Source of the DNA: Ephemerocybe angulata
Taxonomy: Eukaryota; Basidiomycota; Agaricomycetes; Agaricales; Psathyrellaceae
Direction of reading: 5' to 3'
Assembly: GCA_013368325.1 (NCBI GenBank)
Contig: JAACJK010000010.1
Location: forward strand, 124,001 to 188,000
Length of the DNA stretch: 64,000 nt
How positions within the stretch are numbered: the first letter of the stretch is position 1; every line of letters starts with the position of its first letter. Both the position numbers and the translations under genes were made by a program. Shown piece by piece: positions 11,243 to 24,000 of the stretch. Under the pieces are notes generated by a model. It ran no database searches, had not been told where the DNA came from, and was given only the letters and a program-made list of their open reading frames with translations.

Positions 11243-12531
11243 TCACTTGTGGCTCGGAAGGTTCGGGAACTCGACAACCCATTCAGCAGGAACCGGGTGC
11301 TCCTGATTGTCGTCATCCTCAAACTTGAGTTTGTAGATGGGTTGTCGCTATTGGGCAAATGTCAGTGCTGTAAAAAGGGATCTCAGGTCCCAAGCTTACC
11401 CCAGCGGCAGATTGCAATGACTTTGGTGTCGCGACCACCTCGGCGCGGTAGAAACAACTCGTGTCTGGATACAATCCTAGAACGGTGCTTCCTATTGGGA
11501 ATTCCGGGGTGATAGGAGACTTTGGGTCCGGCAGGGGAATAACATGCTTTTGGGGAGCAACCACCGACCTATACGGAACCGTGTGTCAACCGATGATACC
11601 GCCCTGAACCGTTTAGACCTACTCTGTACCATCCTGTTCCTCAGCGTCCCTAACTTCGTATCTGGAGAGGCAAGTTAGCCTAGCGGACTTTAGACGCCGA
11701 GTAAGATACTGACGTGTATCGTCCATCCCTCTGGCTCACGACCTTGATAACAATGGCAAGAATCCAGTCTGCATCGTCCGTACCTCGGTTCGGTGCGGCT
11801 CCATTCCAAAATGCAATCCTGCGCCCTGGCTGTAGAGGATGCGCGCGCCCGTCCTTCTTTTTACTGTGTGCAGAGGGACCTACAGAGTTTGTTCTCGGTG
11901 GCAGTGTTATAGAGACGCCGCGTGCATTCGCTGCACCTGGTCCCGGAGTACCTGAAGGCGACGACGCTCTTGGCCGTTTGTTGCGCTTGTCTGGTAGGCC
12001 AGAACATTAAGAACTAAGACTACGGGAACGGGGGCTGAAAGGACAAACCTGAAGGCGAGGTTTCATTCGCCTTGCGGAGGGCCATGAGAACAGTTAACTG
12101 CTCGATGGACTTGTCGAACAATCTACAGTGCGTCTAGCAAGACCATCCTAAAATTGAACGGTCATAAAATTAGAAACCTACTTCGCTTCAGCATCAGCAT
12201 TGCGCTGGATATCTTCGAGGGCATTTGTGAGCTTCTTGTAATTCTCTTTGAGGCTCTTCCACCCTTCTCCGGGCATGTCATCGCCAGACGGCCAAGTAGT
12301 ATACAACCTGTTGGCCTTCCCAATCAGTTCGATTGGAGGGTGGCCACTGAGCTGGGCCGACAGCTCGCGCAATGTCACTGCAGCATGCGTCCAGCATTCA
12401 TCCTCTGTGCAAGTAACAATAATCAGTAACTCGAATCACACTCTGACCGAGTTAAATCGCCGACTCGAAGTGTCGAGTCGTGCCCCACCTTCAGAAGAAG
12501 GACGCGCTGGCATTCCTCGCCGCCGGTCCAT
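11243..12531 (-). CDS. SGF29: SAGA-associated factor 29 (tandem-tudor H3K4me reader)
   Basis: Subunit of the SAGA histone acetyltransferase complex that reads methylated H3K4 (family role). The start MDRRRGMPARPSSE is on a small first exon, joined to EDECWTHAAVTLRELSAQL. A helical N-terminal part follows (WKSLKENYKKLTNALEDIQR, LFDKSIEQLTVLMALRKANE), then a basic Ser/Pro linker (DKRNKRPRASSPSGTPG). The C-terminal SGF29 tudor domain reads GRRIAFWNGAAPN, DADWILAIVIKVVSQRDGRY, EVRDAEEQDGTE, GSTVLGLYPDTSCFYRAEVV, and ends PIYKLKFEDDDNQEHPVPAE plus WVVEFPNLPSHK. The aromatic residues and acidic loop expected for H3K4me binding (LYPDTSCFY, FEDDD) are present. Several introns; edges approximate except the last join. 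Confidence 0.9.
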
Positions 12532-13008
12532 GTTTCTGTGCACTATGGGGGACAGGGAGTAGTCCTCCCGTCAGTCATCTACGCGTGTGCAGCGTCCTCG
12601 ACCCAGGAGCCTTGACGGTGTTACTAACAGAAATAGAGCCAAGAAATGACACCAATGTTCAACAGCGTGTTGATTTCAAACTCCGCCGTGTTTGGACACA
12701 CGAATGCCCTGTTTGGAAGGAAGCTTCGGTAGGTATGCTGATCCCTCGAGGTATTGTTCTCTGCTTTCGAGGGGGCTTCACGCGTTGTATCCAGCGTCGA
12801 GATGCAGTACAATGAAAGAGGTGAGAATTGGATATAGAGTGGCGCCGAGGTGGCAGAACTTTCTTTCTCAACGACCATTGCCCGCGTCGGCAACCAAACA
12901 GGCACTGCCACCGGCGAATGGAGCGCCCCAATTTAAAGGACAAGTCCGCGGTCAATGGGAGCGCCAATCTTGGGCCAACCCTCGACGTTTTTGTAGCTAA
13001 CTGTAGTT
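12532..13008. other. Intergenic between SGF29 and translin
   Basis: 477 bp between the translin stop and the SGF29 start, both on the minus strand. ORFs of up to 161 codons run through it in three frames, but their residues match no family and they overlap the translin 3' exons, so I treat it as leader/terminator sequence. Confidence 0.5.
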
Positions 13009-14021
13009 CTACGTTGAAGTTAAGGTCGGGACCGAGGTCAACTTCCTCAAAGATACATCGTAGACGACTTGACGAAACTTCATTAGCAAGTCTGACTTGG
13101 CAGTACGTGAAGTTTAGCGCCGTACCTTCTTCTATCTTCTTCATATCGTATTTGAGGCTGTCAAATCTCCGGCGAAGCGTGTCATTCTTGAGGTTAAGCT
13201 TTATCTCAGAGCGTAAGGAGCAAGTTGTAAATGAGCCTAAGAGTCCTTACCATTGAAAATCCTACGAACAGATCCTTGACAAACGCCGATATTTTTATGG
13301 GTTGGTCGAAGTTGCCAAGAGTAACAGAATTCACGGCCAACCGGGACTGCAGGAGTGTCAGCACAAGCTCTCGAGCAAACCCGCATGAGATAGTACCAGT
13401 TCATTGACCACGCTGATGACCCCTTGAAGGTAATCTTCGACTGTTAGTGTGACCCGATCTTTCCATTCCTCCTTCACTGCATTCAAGTCAGTGAACCCAC
13501 AATCCTTTTCTCGGAGTAGATAAGTGACCCACTTCCAAGCTGTTCAGATACCTGCTGAAGGCTCGCTAGTTGCCCAGAGGAAAGGTATTCCACAAGTACT
13601 GCAGCAAATACAGCCGTTCGTAGCGAGTTAGACCACATGTCTTTCCACCTCCAGAACTGGTTTGGGGGAACACTATCTGCTAGAGCCTTGATCACAGCCT
13701 GGCAGTCATTCAAGATAGGCTTAACGGATTCGAGGAGGGCAGGCACTAATCCTTCGTTAGATGGGGTTAACAGAGGCCCAGGACAAGCCTAAGATAAGCT
13801 ACGCACATGCGTCCGTTGGTGTGAAATGGATTCTGTTTAGCAAGCCCACCATCTTTCTCGCCTTTTTGTCGAATTCATTGACTTGATCTTTGATTTTCTG
13901 CCCTCGATGACGTTCAATGCTAAGGTCTTATCCGTGCATCTATAAGACGAAGGATCACCTCGCGCAGTTCGGAGTCGCCTTCGAGGAATGCATTGATTTG
14001 GTCCAGTTCTGAGGGGTCCAT
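13009..14021 (-). CDS. TSN: Translin (single-strand nucleic-acid binding, C3PO subunit)
   Basis: Translin binds RNA/ssDNA and, with TRAX, forms the C3PO nuclease; no TRAX gene lies in this window. The start is MDPSELDQINAFLEGDSELR. A 61-bp intron restores ELREKIKDQVNEFDKKARKM and VGLLNRIHFTPTDA, the canonical helix 1. Then come LLESVKPILNDCQAVIKALA, NQFWRWKDMWSNSLRTAVFA, and the most conserved block: YLQGVISVVNELSRLAVNSV, TLGNFDQPIKISVFVKDLFV, GFSMLNLKNDTLRRRFDSLK, YDMKKIEEVVYDVSLRKL. It ends SVPTLTST. Six or more short introns. Length and order match the family. Confidence 0.92.
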
Positions 14022-14373
14022 GTTGTTGTCCCAAAAGCTGGTATGTCAATGTGTCTCGAGCCAGGGGAGCTAGGGCGATGCGGACGAGATCGTGGCCGTC
14101 GCGGTTTAACGAGCTCGGCGCCCGGGACCGAGACGCGACAAGCGTTTCAGAACGCTGCACGTGGTTCAATTTAGCAGACCCCAGTGACCGTGTCGCGGCG
14201 CAACGCTCTTTCACCCGCCCAGTCATTGTCCTGGATGCCACTCAACCCGCTCTAGAGGTTGTCGGGCTCTTCAATACCCTTTTCAATCCGGTCTCTCTCC
14301 CTCATAGTCCTACAACCGACACAGAAGGCCCCGACGGACCAATAGCAAAACATAACCATATCCTTTCCATGCC
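14022..14373. promoter_or_regulatory. Shared upstream region of translin (-) and SEN1 (+)
   Basis: 352 bp between divergent ATGs. No clear TATA box. The ORFs crossing it in both directions are extensions of the two genes or chance frames. Confidence 0.4.
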
Positions 14374-17300
14374 ATGGGCACCGACATTGATGTCCTGCTC
14401 ACCGAGCTTCGAGATAACCCGGCCGACAATGCTTCAGCAACGGAAAGCGTCCTTGAAATTGTCTTCAACCACTTGACAAGCGTGCAAGAGGACACAGACG
14501 GCCGGCTTCATTGGTTTTGCGACCAAGCTTCACCCAGAACCGTGGCTTCTGCAAGTTTCCTACTACGACTATACGGGTTCAACGGTGACTCGGTGAACAG
14601 GTGGAAGGCTGGGTTTCATAAATGCGTCGCGACGTGTTGCTCTTGCGTACAGCAGCTTGGAGAAATCAAGCTGTCATCCCGTTCCACGTACGTAGGTCCC
14701 TTATTCACTTTATGCTCAATTTTGATTTGGAGGACCTTAGGTACTTTGGAGCTTATGGAGCAGAGATCCTTCAGAGGTTCTTCGAGAAATTCGAAGAGTG
14801 GGAGTTGGACCTCGTTCTTCAAGACTTGAAGGCAGCCGGCTTCTCTCCAGACGATATGGTCACCGACGGGAAGACCCTGTCCGACGTACCATCAACTCTG
14901 CTCTACCGCATGGTCGCGACCTGGAGGGTCTTCAGAGACTCCAGGATACAAGCTCTGTTCCACAATTATACCCCCACACGGACACTATTCGACTGGCCTC
15001 CCAAGCGCCCCCCACCTCCAGGAATACTTCTCCTCTTGATGGGGAAGTCGCAAGCTGTTAGGGATTGGGCTCGAAAGCAATGCCTTTCCTCCGAGCTCGC
15101 TTTGATGAGCTCTGGTCAATTCACAGAATCCTACGCTCAAGCATTGTTGACTATGGCGGCTGTTGTGAACTCTCCAACGTACACTTCGACAGAGGGTCTC
15201 CTCTTATCGGACGACCCTGCAGTCGTTTGGTCGGCTTTTGGAACAATGCTTCGCGTCGTACCCGTCGAGAAGCTTATGTCGAGTACCGCCCAGTCGATTG
15301 ACTTGCGCCATATCGTCACTGGACATTTGCACGATACTGGTTCCCGTAAGTCGGCTCCACTTTGACGTGACTACGTGTCTGACTCCTTCCCAGACTTCAT
15401 CGACGTCCTCCGCTCCTTCCACTTGCTCCTGAAACGCCTGTCCAAGTCCTTCTGGTTGAATGATAAGGCAGAGTATCCGAAAGTCGTTTTCGACTCGATA
15501 AAGGACAACGCGTCCTTCTCAGCTATCCTTCAAGAAGTTCACCTGCCTGGTGAACGACAATGGACCCTTACATGGATGCCGGAGCTCCTTTCTACCCTCC
15601 AGGAAGAAAGCATATATGGGGAAGTTCTTGCTAAAATGGCCGACTTTCTTTGCGAAGAACTGCAACACGAACGCTTTGACGAGGCACGGCCGATTATCAT
15701 GAACTCAGCTATCTCGGTGAGGAACACAGCAAACTGAATGACTCACGAGAATTGACGTAGCATAGCTTCTGTCCTCGGTTCTCCGGAAGTGCGACGCGGA
15801 GAAAGACTTCCGACACAAGGATGCCCTCTTCAACACCCTCGACATTCATTCCGGCGCGATAGTCTCAGTCGCCTTTGGACGTGACCATGACGCGGAGCCG
15901 TGGAAAACCGCTAGGGCATCCGCTCGTACCATGATTCGCATCCTCCTCCAGGCCGATATCCAGAAGATTCTAACCACGATAACGACATCCGTCAAGTCAC
16001 TATACCAAGTGAAGAAAGGCGATGACCCAGACCCAATTCCTTTGCTTTCAATCAGGAAACAGCTCTGGACGTCGGTGTACAGTGCCATCGACAGCAAAGA
16101 TATTGCCGGCCTCGCGGTAGTAATAACTGCTGTCGGGAAGGGAGCATACTTAACAAAGCTGCTGAAGGAGCCTTATAAGGGCATCGAGAAGGTTCGAGCC
16201 GGGGGCCCAGGTACAGTGGCCGGCGATAAAGTGATTGACCAAATCAACGATGCCCTGCAGTCTGTTCAGAGCGGCTTACTGGACGCGGTCTCGAGATTCG
16301 CCAACTATAGCGTGTCCACATCAGCGCTCGAAGTTCTCCGGCAACCTGGTGTTGGGAAGTCCATCATCCTCCTTCTCCTGTCGCCTGTACAGGATTTCCA
16401 AACCGCAGCACAGACCCTCATCGGCCTTGCCTTCGACGAGGATGTTCGGTCGGACTGCTTCAGGGCGATGTTCGAAAACATGCCTGATGCAACCTTTGAC
16501 GGAATAAGCGACTTCCTATCCCAATTCAACACCTACGCTTCTCAGACACCGGAAGCTGCCGCAGTATCGAGATCCCTCGTCAGGTGCTTCAACGACATTA
16601 TCGACGTTCTTTGCTCTTCTCCAGACGGTTTACTGCTGAAGGACGCGTTTCTGCGCCCGGGCGACATCACCGGACCTGCTTCGCGCCTCCTGCAATTCTG
16701 GAAGTCCTTAACGACAGCCCTCACCACTATCTTCAAGCGCACCAGTGTATGGGCTTTGTACTACCGGTCGCAAGAGATGGTGGAGTGGATGCGAGACGCT
16801 GTCATTCTCGGCAGGGACACAATCAAGCGTTGGCGAGTGATTGAGAATGCAGCCAATGGCCAGAGTCAGGGGAAGCCAACAAAGCAGCATTCAGGGGTGC
16901 GGACAAAGATGATCGAATGCTTTCAGGACATGCTGCCAGAACTATCGAAGTGGCTACGGCTCACGGACGAGGAGTTGCTATACCAGTCGTTCGCTATCCT
17001 TCGAAACCTGTTGGAAGTCTTCAAGGAGACTGAAACGAGGCCGCACGATGCGACCTTGGCCAAACTCACCAAATACGTGGCGGATGCTCGAGCGGATGGG
17101 AAGGCCAAGAGTCGCTTAGATGCCTCAAGCTTGGTTAAGCTTGAGGATGCCCTTGCACCGTTTGACGAATCTTCGTCGGACGATGAGGTCGAAATAACTG
17201 GCCATACGTTGGCCCCCAAGAAGGAAACGAAGGAATCGGCATCGGCTTCTACGGCGACGAAGAGGGATACGGGGAAGGAAAAGGGAAAGAAGTCTGTCAA

Positions 17301-20300
17301 GGCAGAGGAGGTGCCTCGCAGGAACTTCATTCAGACTGGTGGCAAGGTGAAATCTGGCCAATTGAAGCTGGCTCCAGGTGTTGGTCGCAAGATCTCAAAA
17401 TCTGCTGCCCGTTTCAGTGAAGCAGATAAAGCCAAGCTCGAGCAACCGGCGGCTTTTCCCACATTCAAGAGATCATCCACTTCAACATTGTCCTCCGCTT
17501 CATCCTCAAAGCCCATTATAAAGCCCACAACAAAGACCGCAACCACCAGCCACAACAAAATCGAGTATAAAAACGAGGCGGCCCTTGCAGCAGACGATGA
17601 AACTAGCTCCTCCTCCTCTTCGGATAGCGACAGTGAAGCAGAGGCCGTCCCTAAACCTGCCCGCCCAAGTATTGCTGGCCGCACTGATATACCGCAGGTG
17701 CGGAAGCAAGAGAGACGCCAGATCAAAACCCTCGACTTCCCTGCCGGAAAGAGTGCGATGGCAGAACGGATCAGAAACCATGCCAGGCCTCAGTATAGTT
17801 CTTCTCTTCGTCTGCGACCCGACATATCTGGGCTTCATAAGACTATCCTCTCTTGGAAGTACGACCACGACGGGCCGATGCCTCCTGGCAACCTTCAGCT
17901 CAACCAGGTCCCTACCGAGTTTGGAGATTATACCTATTATCGTAGAGTCTTTGAGCCCTTGCTACTTCTCGAGTGTTGGGCCCAAATCGTCAGGTCCAAG
18001 GAAGAAGTTCCGCCCAGTTACCTCGCCAAAGTTTCCTCGAAGGAATACGTTAGCGACTGGCTGGACTTTGATCTAACGCTTGTGGACACGCCGCCAAGGG
18101 ACTGGGAACCTGCTCCTGAAACGGATATTCTCCTCCTTGTATCTCCAGACAAAACGAGGAAGATTATGGCGAAGACACTTTCCTATAGGAAGAATGCCAT
18201 GGCGATGCTGTTGCGAGCCCGGTGCTTAGGCGGAATGGACGTAGGGTTGATTCAAGGAACTGACTGGCAGGTCAGCAGAATATACAGGTGAGACAGATGC
18301 TGTCTACTTAAATGTTGACCCGGCTAACATTATGGTATATAAGCTTGAGCACTATCAACCGCGAGTACGGTGCTCTCGTGGCTGCGCCTTACTTGGATTG
18401 CTTCCAGAATATCTTGTCATCTCGGCTCGATCGAGTTCCTTACATCCCGCCCTCCGAAGTCGACCAGGCGATGACTACTCTCAAGCTCAACAAACCTCAG
18501 GCAACGGCCGTTGTAGGGGCAATGAAGACGGACGGATTCGTGCTTATCCAAGGGTATGGCAACTTCTGGACAATACTAGCCTCAATTAATTGACTAACAA
18601 TACTTTAGTCCACCTGGTACTGGCAAAACGTCGACAATCTGCGGCCTAGTGTCGCGATTCATCTCCCTCCGAGCCACGCCCATCAACGCACCTGAGAAGC
18701 AGACTACTCTGGTAAAACCCAAGATCCTCATTTGTGCGCCGAGTAACGCTGCCATTGACGAAATTGCGGGTCGTCTGATATCTGGGACAAAGAAGATTAA
18801 CGTAGTGCGCACCGGTTCCGACGCCCAGATCGGTGTCAACGTCAAATCTGCCTCCCTCGACCAACTGGTAAGGGACAAGATCAAGGTGAAGACAGGGATG
18901 CAAGGGCTTTCTCTGGAGGACAATGACAGGGAGATCAAGACCCTCCTCGCGGAAATGGACTCTCTGAAGGCTATGCGTGAAGATAAGTTGAAGGAACTGG
19001 CCTCGTTCAAGGGAGCCATTTCGCAGCAGGCAGTTCTTGAACAAGAAGCGCAGAAGCTGCGCGCTCGGAGACAGGAGCTTGGAAATAAGCTTACAGCGCT
19101 TAGAGACAAGATTAAGTCCGACAATCGCAGTCTCGACAGTCTTCGTCGGCAGATGCGTCGGGAGGTCTTAATCGAGGCCGACGTCGTTTGCAGCACGCTT
19201 TCTGGGTCTGGCCACGAGGCTCTTATCGACATCGAGTTTGAGATGGTAATTGTCGATGAGGCGGCTCAGTCCATCGAATTGTCGTCTTTGATTCCCATGA
19301 AGTATAACTCTAAGCGCTGCGTGTTGGTCGGTGATCCCCAGCAGCTTCCTCCGACAGTCATTTCGCAAGAGGTAAAGTTACCCCGCCACTATCCTTGACG
19401 TCACACTAAGCTTTCTGTAGGCAACGCGACGACGATACGACCAATCACTGTTCCTTCGGCTGTTTAACAAAAATCCTGGCTCAGTGCATCTGCTGAGGTG
19501 AGCTCTTCCATGAAACTGTTGATACAAAACGTCACCGTATTCCACCTAGTATCCAATATCGTATGCATCCAGACATCAGCCGCTTCCCCAGCCAGGCCTT
19601 CTACGAAGGCCGCATTGAAGACGGCCCCAACATGAGCGAGCTAACCAGTCGCGAGTGGCACAAACAACCTATGTTTGGCACGTACAAATTCTATAACGTC
19701 GCTGGCATTGAGGAACCCGGCGCCTTCAATTCGATCAAGAATACTGCCGAAGTTCAAATTGCCAAAGCTATCTATTCAAGGATAAGCAGGGAATTTAAGA
19801 ATGTCGGGTTCAGGGGGAGAATTGGCATCGTGTCTATGTACCGAGCCCAGATCCAGGAGCTCAAACGCCAATTCTTCCAAGCCTTTGGGCAGTCTATCCT
19901 CGAGAGTGTTGACTTCAATACTGTTGATGGTTTCCAGGGTCAAGAGAAGGATATCATTATCCTTTCATGCGTAAGGGCAGGGCCTGGACTGCGCTCAATC
20001 GGTTTCTTGTCAGGTGAGTAACAATTCCTGGATGGCAATCCTTTCCTATGCTCAGCCTATCTTCCTACGTAGATGTTCGTCGTCTGAATGTCGCCATCAC
20101 TCGTGCAAAGTCGTCCTTGTTCATTCTCGGAAACTCCGCCACCCTGGAGCGCAGCGATGAGACGTGGAGGAAAGTCGTTTCGGATGCCCGAGAACGGGGA
20201 CGTCTCGTCAACGTAAGTAAGGGATTGTTTCGCATGGAATCCGCATTGACCAATGCTCTTACAGGTGGACACCTCGTACTTTACACAGAGCTTCTCGGCG

Positions 20301-20760
20301 GTCTCGGGAGTAACACTTTCACCGGCGAAAAAGAAAACCACTGCTTCTGCCTCTGAACCCCTTTCAGAGAAAAAGCCCCGTCTAGCACCCGCTCTTTCGC
20401 AATTACCCCAGGCTGTCCCCACAGACCTCGTAACTCCTCAAGAGCTCAAGAAGCTTGCTCGGAAACCTTCGACTCATGGCGACGCAGCCCCCTCGTCTTC
20501 TGCCTTACCCCCTCGGCCGCTGGGGAGCATGGAGCCCCCCAAACATGTTGCTGGGGTGAAGCGGGCAGCAGAGGATGACGGTCGTACCGGCCCTTCCAAG
20601 CAAGCGCACAATGGGAACGCGAACGGGAACGGTCCCCGCCAACCTCTTCCCAAAAAGCCAAAACAACCGAGCTTGTTCATACCGAAGAAGTCCAAAAAGG
20701 TATATAAGCCAATGTTCTCATCCTTCCTATTGAATATACTGACTGACACCCATACAGTGA
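14374..20760 (+). CDS. SEN1: Sen1/senataxin-type RNA-DNA helicase
   Basis: Superfamily-1 helicase that unwinds RNA:DNA hybrids and ends non-coding and some coding transcription (family role). The product is close to 2000 residues. The N-terminal ~900 residues form the Sen1 N-terminal helical domain (LRYFGAYGAEILQRFFEKFE onward). A Ser/Lys/Glu-rich linker follows (TGKEKGKKSVKAEEVPRR; SSSSSSDSDSEAEAVPKP). The helicase core has PPGTGKTSTICG (Walker A), ICAPSNAAIDEIAGRL, VDEAAQSIE (motif II), VLVGDPQQLPPTV (III), YRMHPDISRFPSQAFYEG (IV), VDGFQGQEKDIIILSCVRAG (V) and RRLNVAITRAKSSLFILGN (VI). A coiled coil is inserted before motif II (DREIKTLLAEMDSLKAMRED). The tail is basic (LPKKPKQPSLFIPKKSKK), a likely nuclear signal. 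The last intron (20700-20757) ends immediately before the TGA. Confidence 0.95.
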
Positions 20761-21056
20761 TTCAAGTCCATATCTAACGCTTTCAAGTTTTCGAATAAAT
20801 TCATTGACATTAATTATCATACACTCACTTATCAGTTATTGCATATTGCTTTCACTCGCTATCGGCGCCTCGGCCCCCTTGTAATATAGAATGGCTTTCG
20901 GGACACTCACCGTGTACAGAGAGGTTTTTATAGCCTGAACATGTAGATGAAGTAGACTTTATGATACATCAGGTTTAATACATGGTCATCGCATGGTATG
21001 TAGGCTCGAAATCAGGCTGCCAATAAAGAGTTGGCCATGTCTATGTGGTATGGGTC
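20761..21056. other. Convergent 3' region of SEN1 and DHR1
   Basis: 296 bp between the SEN1 and DHR1 stop codons. It is AT-richer than its surroundings, with runs such as gaataaattcattgac that may serve as 3'-end signals. No gene seen. Confidence 0.4.
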
Positions 21057-24000
21057 CTACCGAGTGTCTGCTGCTTTTATCGCTGGCAGCTCCCAGCCGC
21101 TTGGGCCGAAACGAGGGATGACCATCATCACGCCATCTTTGTTTCGTAGTGGTTTGGAGAAGGTGCATAGCAAAGGTTTGCCAAGCTTTGCGAGCCACGC
21201 CGGGTTGACAACAGTGACACCTGCGGCGTCGTTAGCACCAACGCATTTGGAAGGTGTGTCAGATATTGCAGCGTACCTTTCATGTAGGGTTTACTTGTCC
21301 TCACGAGTTCGTGGAAGATCACGAAATCGGGCGGGGAGACATCGATGAGGACGGATGAAGGATGGATGAAGACATCTTCCGCAATGCCCACAGCTCGGTA
21401 GGGCACACCTTTCGCGTTGGAGAATTGGACACCGCTGGACTTGGTGTTCCCTATTCGATCCTTCCGCACAGCGACCTGGTCGATGAAACTGGCGGCGAGG
21501 AGCTGTCGAAGAACCTTCAATTGGAATTCGGATGGTGGGGGTAGTTTGTCGAAGATTTTGGGATCTGAGGCGGGGAAATTGACTCGAACAATGCTGCCTA
21601 TCTGGGCGCGAAGTTTGTGAATTTCCTCCATGGCCTAAAATACAGATTGGATCACTCGATGTCATTAAGAGGTTAAAGTGAGTAGACGCACCTTCAATCG
21701 AACGAAATGCTCGGCGCAGAACTTCGCTCCTCCGCCAGCATATTCATAGGCGCCGGCCACAGACAAACTCTTGAAAACATCGCTGATGCGTTTTCCGAGC
21801 GAAGCGTGCAGCTACACATGCTCTATCATCAGCAATGTTCCACTTGCGAATACAAGTGGGGGACGTACATGGTGCGCCTGGAAGAACGCTTTTCTCCGTG
21901 TTCGTTTTGCTTCGTTGGCTGGCAGGTCATCATCATCGTCTTCTGAATCCGAAGAGTGTGCTTCGTTGAGAGACTCTTCAAACAAGAAAGGATCTCCAAC
22001 AGATAAAGCTGACACTATGGTGATGACATAGGGAAGACAGCCATGTTGCTGCCCGCTCACCAGCATCCTAGCGAACCGCGGTGCGAGGGGAAACAGCGCC
22101 ATTGCCCTTCCTAACTCGCTGATCTTAGCACTCCCCACCGTTGCGGTACTCGCGGCGTCAGGGGTCAAGGCGCCAAGATGGATGAGCGTCCGTTCCGCTT
22201 TCTGCAAGGCCAAACGGTCTGGGGGAGTAGGGAAAGGGAAGTTGATAACAGTGTCGATATGCATGCTTTTCATCTGAAGCACGATACCCTCGATAGGGGT
22301 ACGCAAAATCTCAGGCTCAGAGAACTGCTCAAAGTGGTTCTCGTAAAGTGCCGATGAGTAGAGGCGGTAGCAGTGTCCTGGTCCGGTACGACCAGCACGA
22401 CCAGCTCTCTGCTGAGCTGAAGCTTTCGATGTCCATGTGATTTGGAATGATTGGACGCCGCTTGTGGTGTCGTATTTTCTCTGCGAAGTTCAATGAGATT
22501 TGGAAAGGAACGAGACAGATAATGTACCTCTTTAGCTCGGCCACAGTCCACGACATATCGGATTCCGGGAATCGTAAGGGAAGTTTCGGCGACGTTGGTC
22601 GAAACTACGACGAGGCGGGAACCAGGTGGGGGTGGCTCGAAGACTTTCATCTGCTTGTCACTAGGCAATAGGGAATAGAGGGGTACGATATGCATGGGCG
22701 CGTCGGTCTCTTCCAGCCCAAGCGACTCGTTGAGAGCGTCGTCCCCGTCTTCGTCGTCTGTGTCTAAAGCATCGGGATCATCTTCAACCATCCCGTTGTC
22801 CACATCGTCGGCCAAATCCTGGTCTCCACGATCGGCGCCGAAGTCGATATCTTCGACCTCGAGAGCGACTAGAGATATGGTAAGGCGAGAGAAACCCGAA
22901 ACGAATCGGAATATTACCTTGTGATGGGTTTACAGACCCTTTCTCCTCCTCATTTTCCTTCTCCATCTGGAAACGCGCGCTCAAAGCAACGCGTTTCTGC
23001 CGCTTCGCGTCCAATGCCTTTTGGCCAAACCGAGCCTCAAGTTTCTTGCACACTCCGGTAATCTCATTTTGACCCGTCAAGAAGATCAAGATGCCTCCGG
23101 GGGGTAACCGTGAATGAATCTTGGCAGTCTTTTTGATAGCTTCTTTTACGTAGTCTGGAGAGGTTCGGCGACTGAAATGGACTGTCACTGGATGTTGGCG
23201 AGCCCCGACGGAGATCACAGGAGGTGGTTTGGGGAAGAGAGTTTTGTTTTCAGCGAAATCGCTTACTCTCAGAGTGGCGGACATGATGATAAGTCGAAGG
23301 GGCTGATAGTGTGTCAGTACGAGGAGGGTCTGCTGAAAGACCCCACATTACCTTGGCGCCCTCTTTCTTTTCCTTCCATCGCTCTTCTCGAAGTTTGATA
23401 ACGCGGCTGAGGACACCGATGAGAATGTCGGTATTGATGCTGCGTTCGTGAGCCTCGTCGATGATAATGACAGAATACTTGGTAAGGAGGAAATCGGTCG
23501 CGAGCTCTCGTAGCAGTACACCGTCGGTCATGAACTTGATAGACGTCGATGGCGACACAGTAGCATCGTAACGAATCTGGTATGACACCTTTGACGACGT
23601 CAACGATAGTTCGTGCCCTACACGGGAAGCCATCGACATCGCAGCAACTCGTCGGGGTTGGGTGATACCGATCATTCCAGGGTTATCTATAACTTATGAG
23701 GTCGATGTCCACCACTGGGATGGAGAATTGCTTACCACTTCCTGGTGTACCAAACCCTGCTTCGTACAGGAACTGCGGCACCTGAGTAGTCTTTCCACTA
23801 CCAGTTTCACCACAGATGACAACGACGGGGTTAAGCATAATGGCCTCCATGATCGGCTGCTCCTCCGTCACAATGGGGAGCAGCAGGCGAGCCTCTTCCA
23901 CATCCGGGGGTCTTGAGATTTGGACGGCTCGCTTGTAAGTTGAAGAAGGCTGGGACGAAGGGCCAGCAGTTGCAACCGCCTTCTCCGCCTCCAACACATG

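Noticed and set aside
12659..13144. 161-codon minus-strand ORF starting MKKIEEGTALNF
   Set aside because: It reads through a translin intron; the spliced translin frame is the real one.
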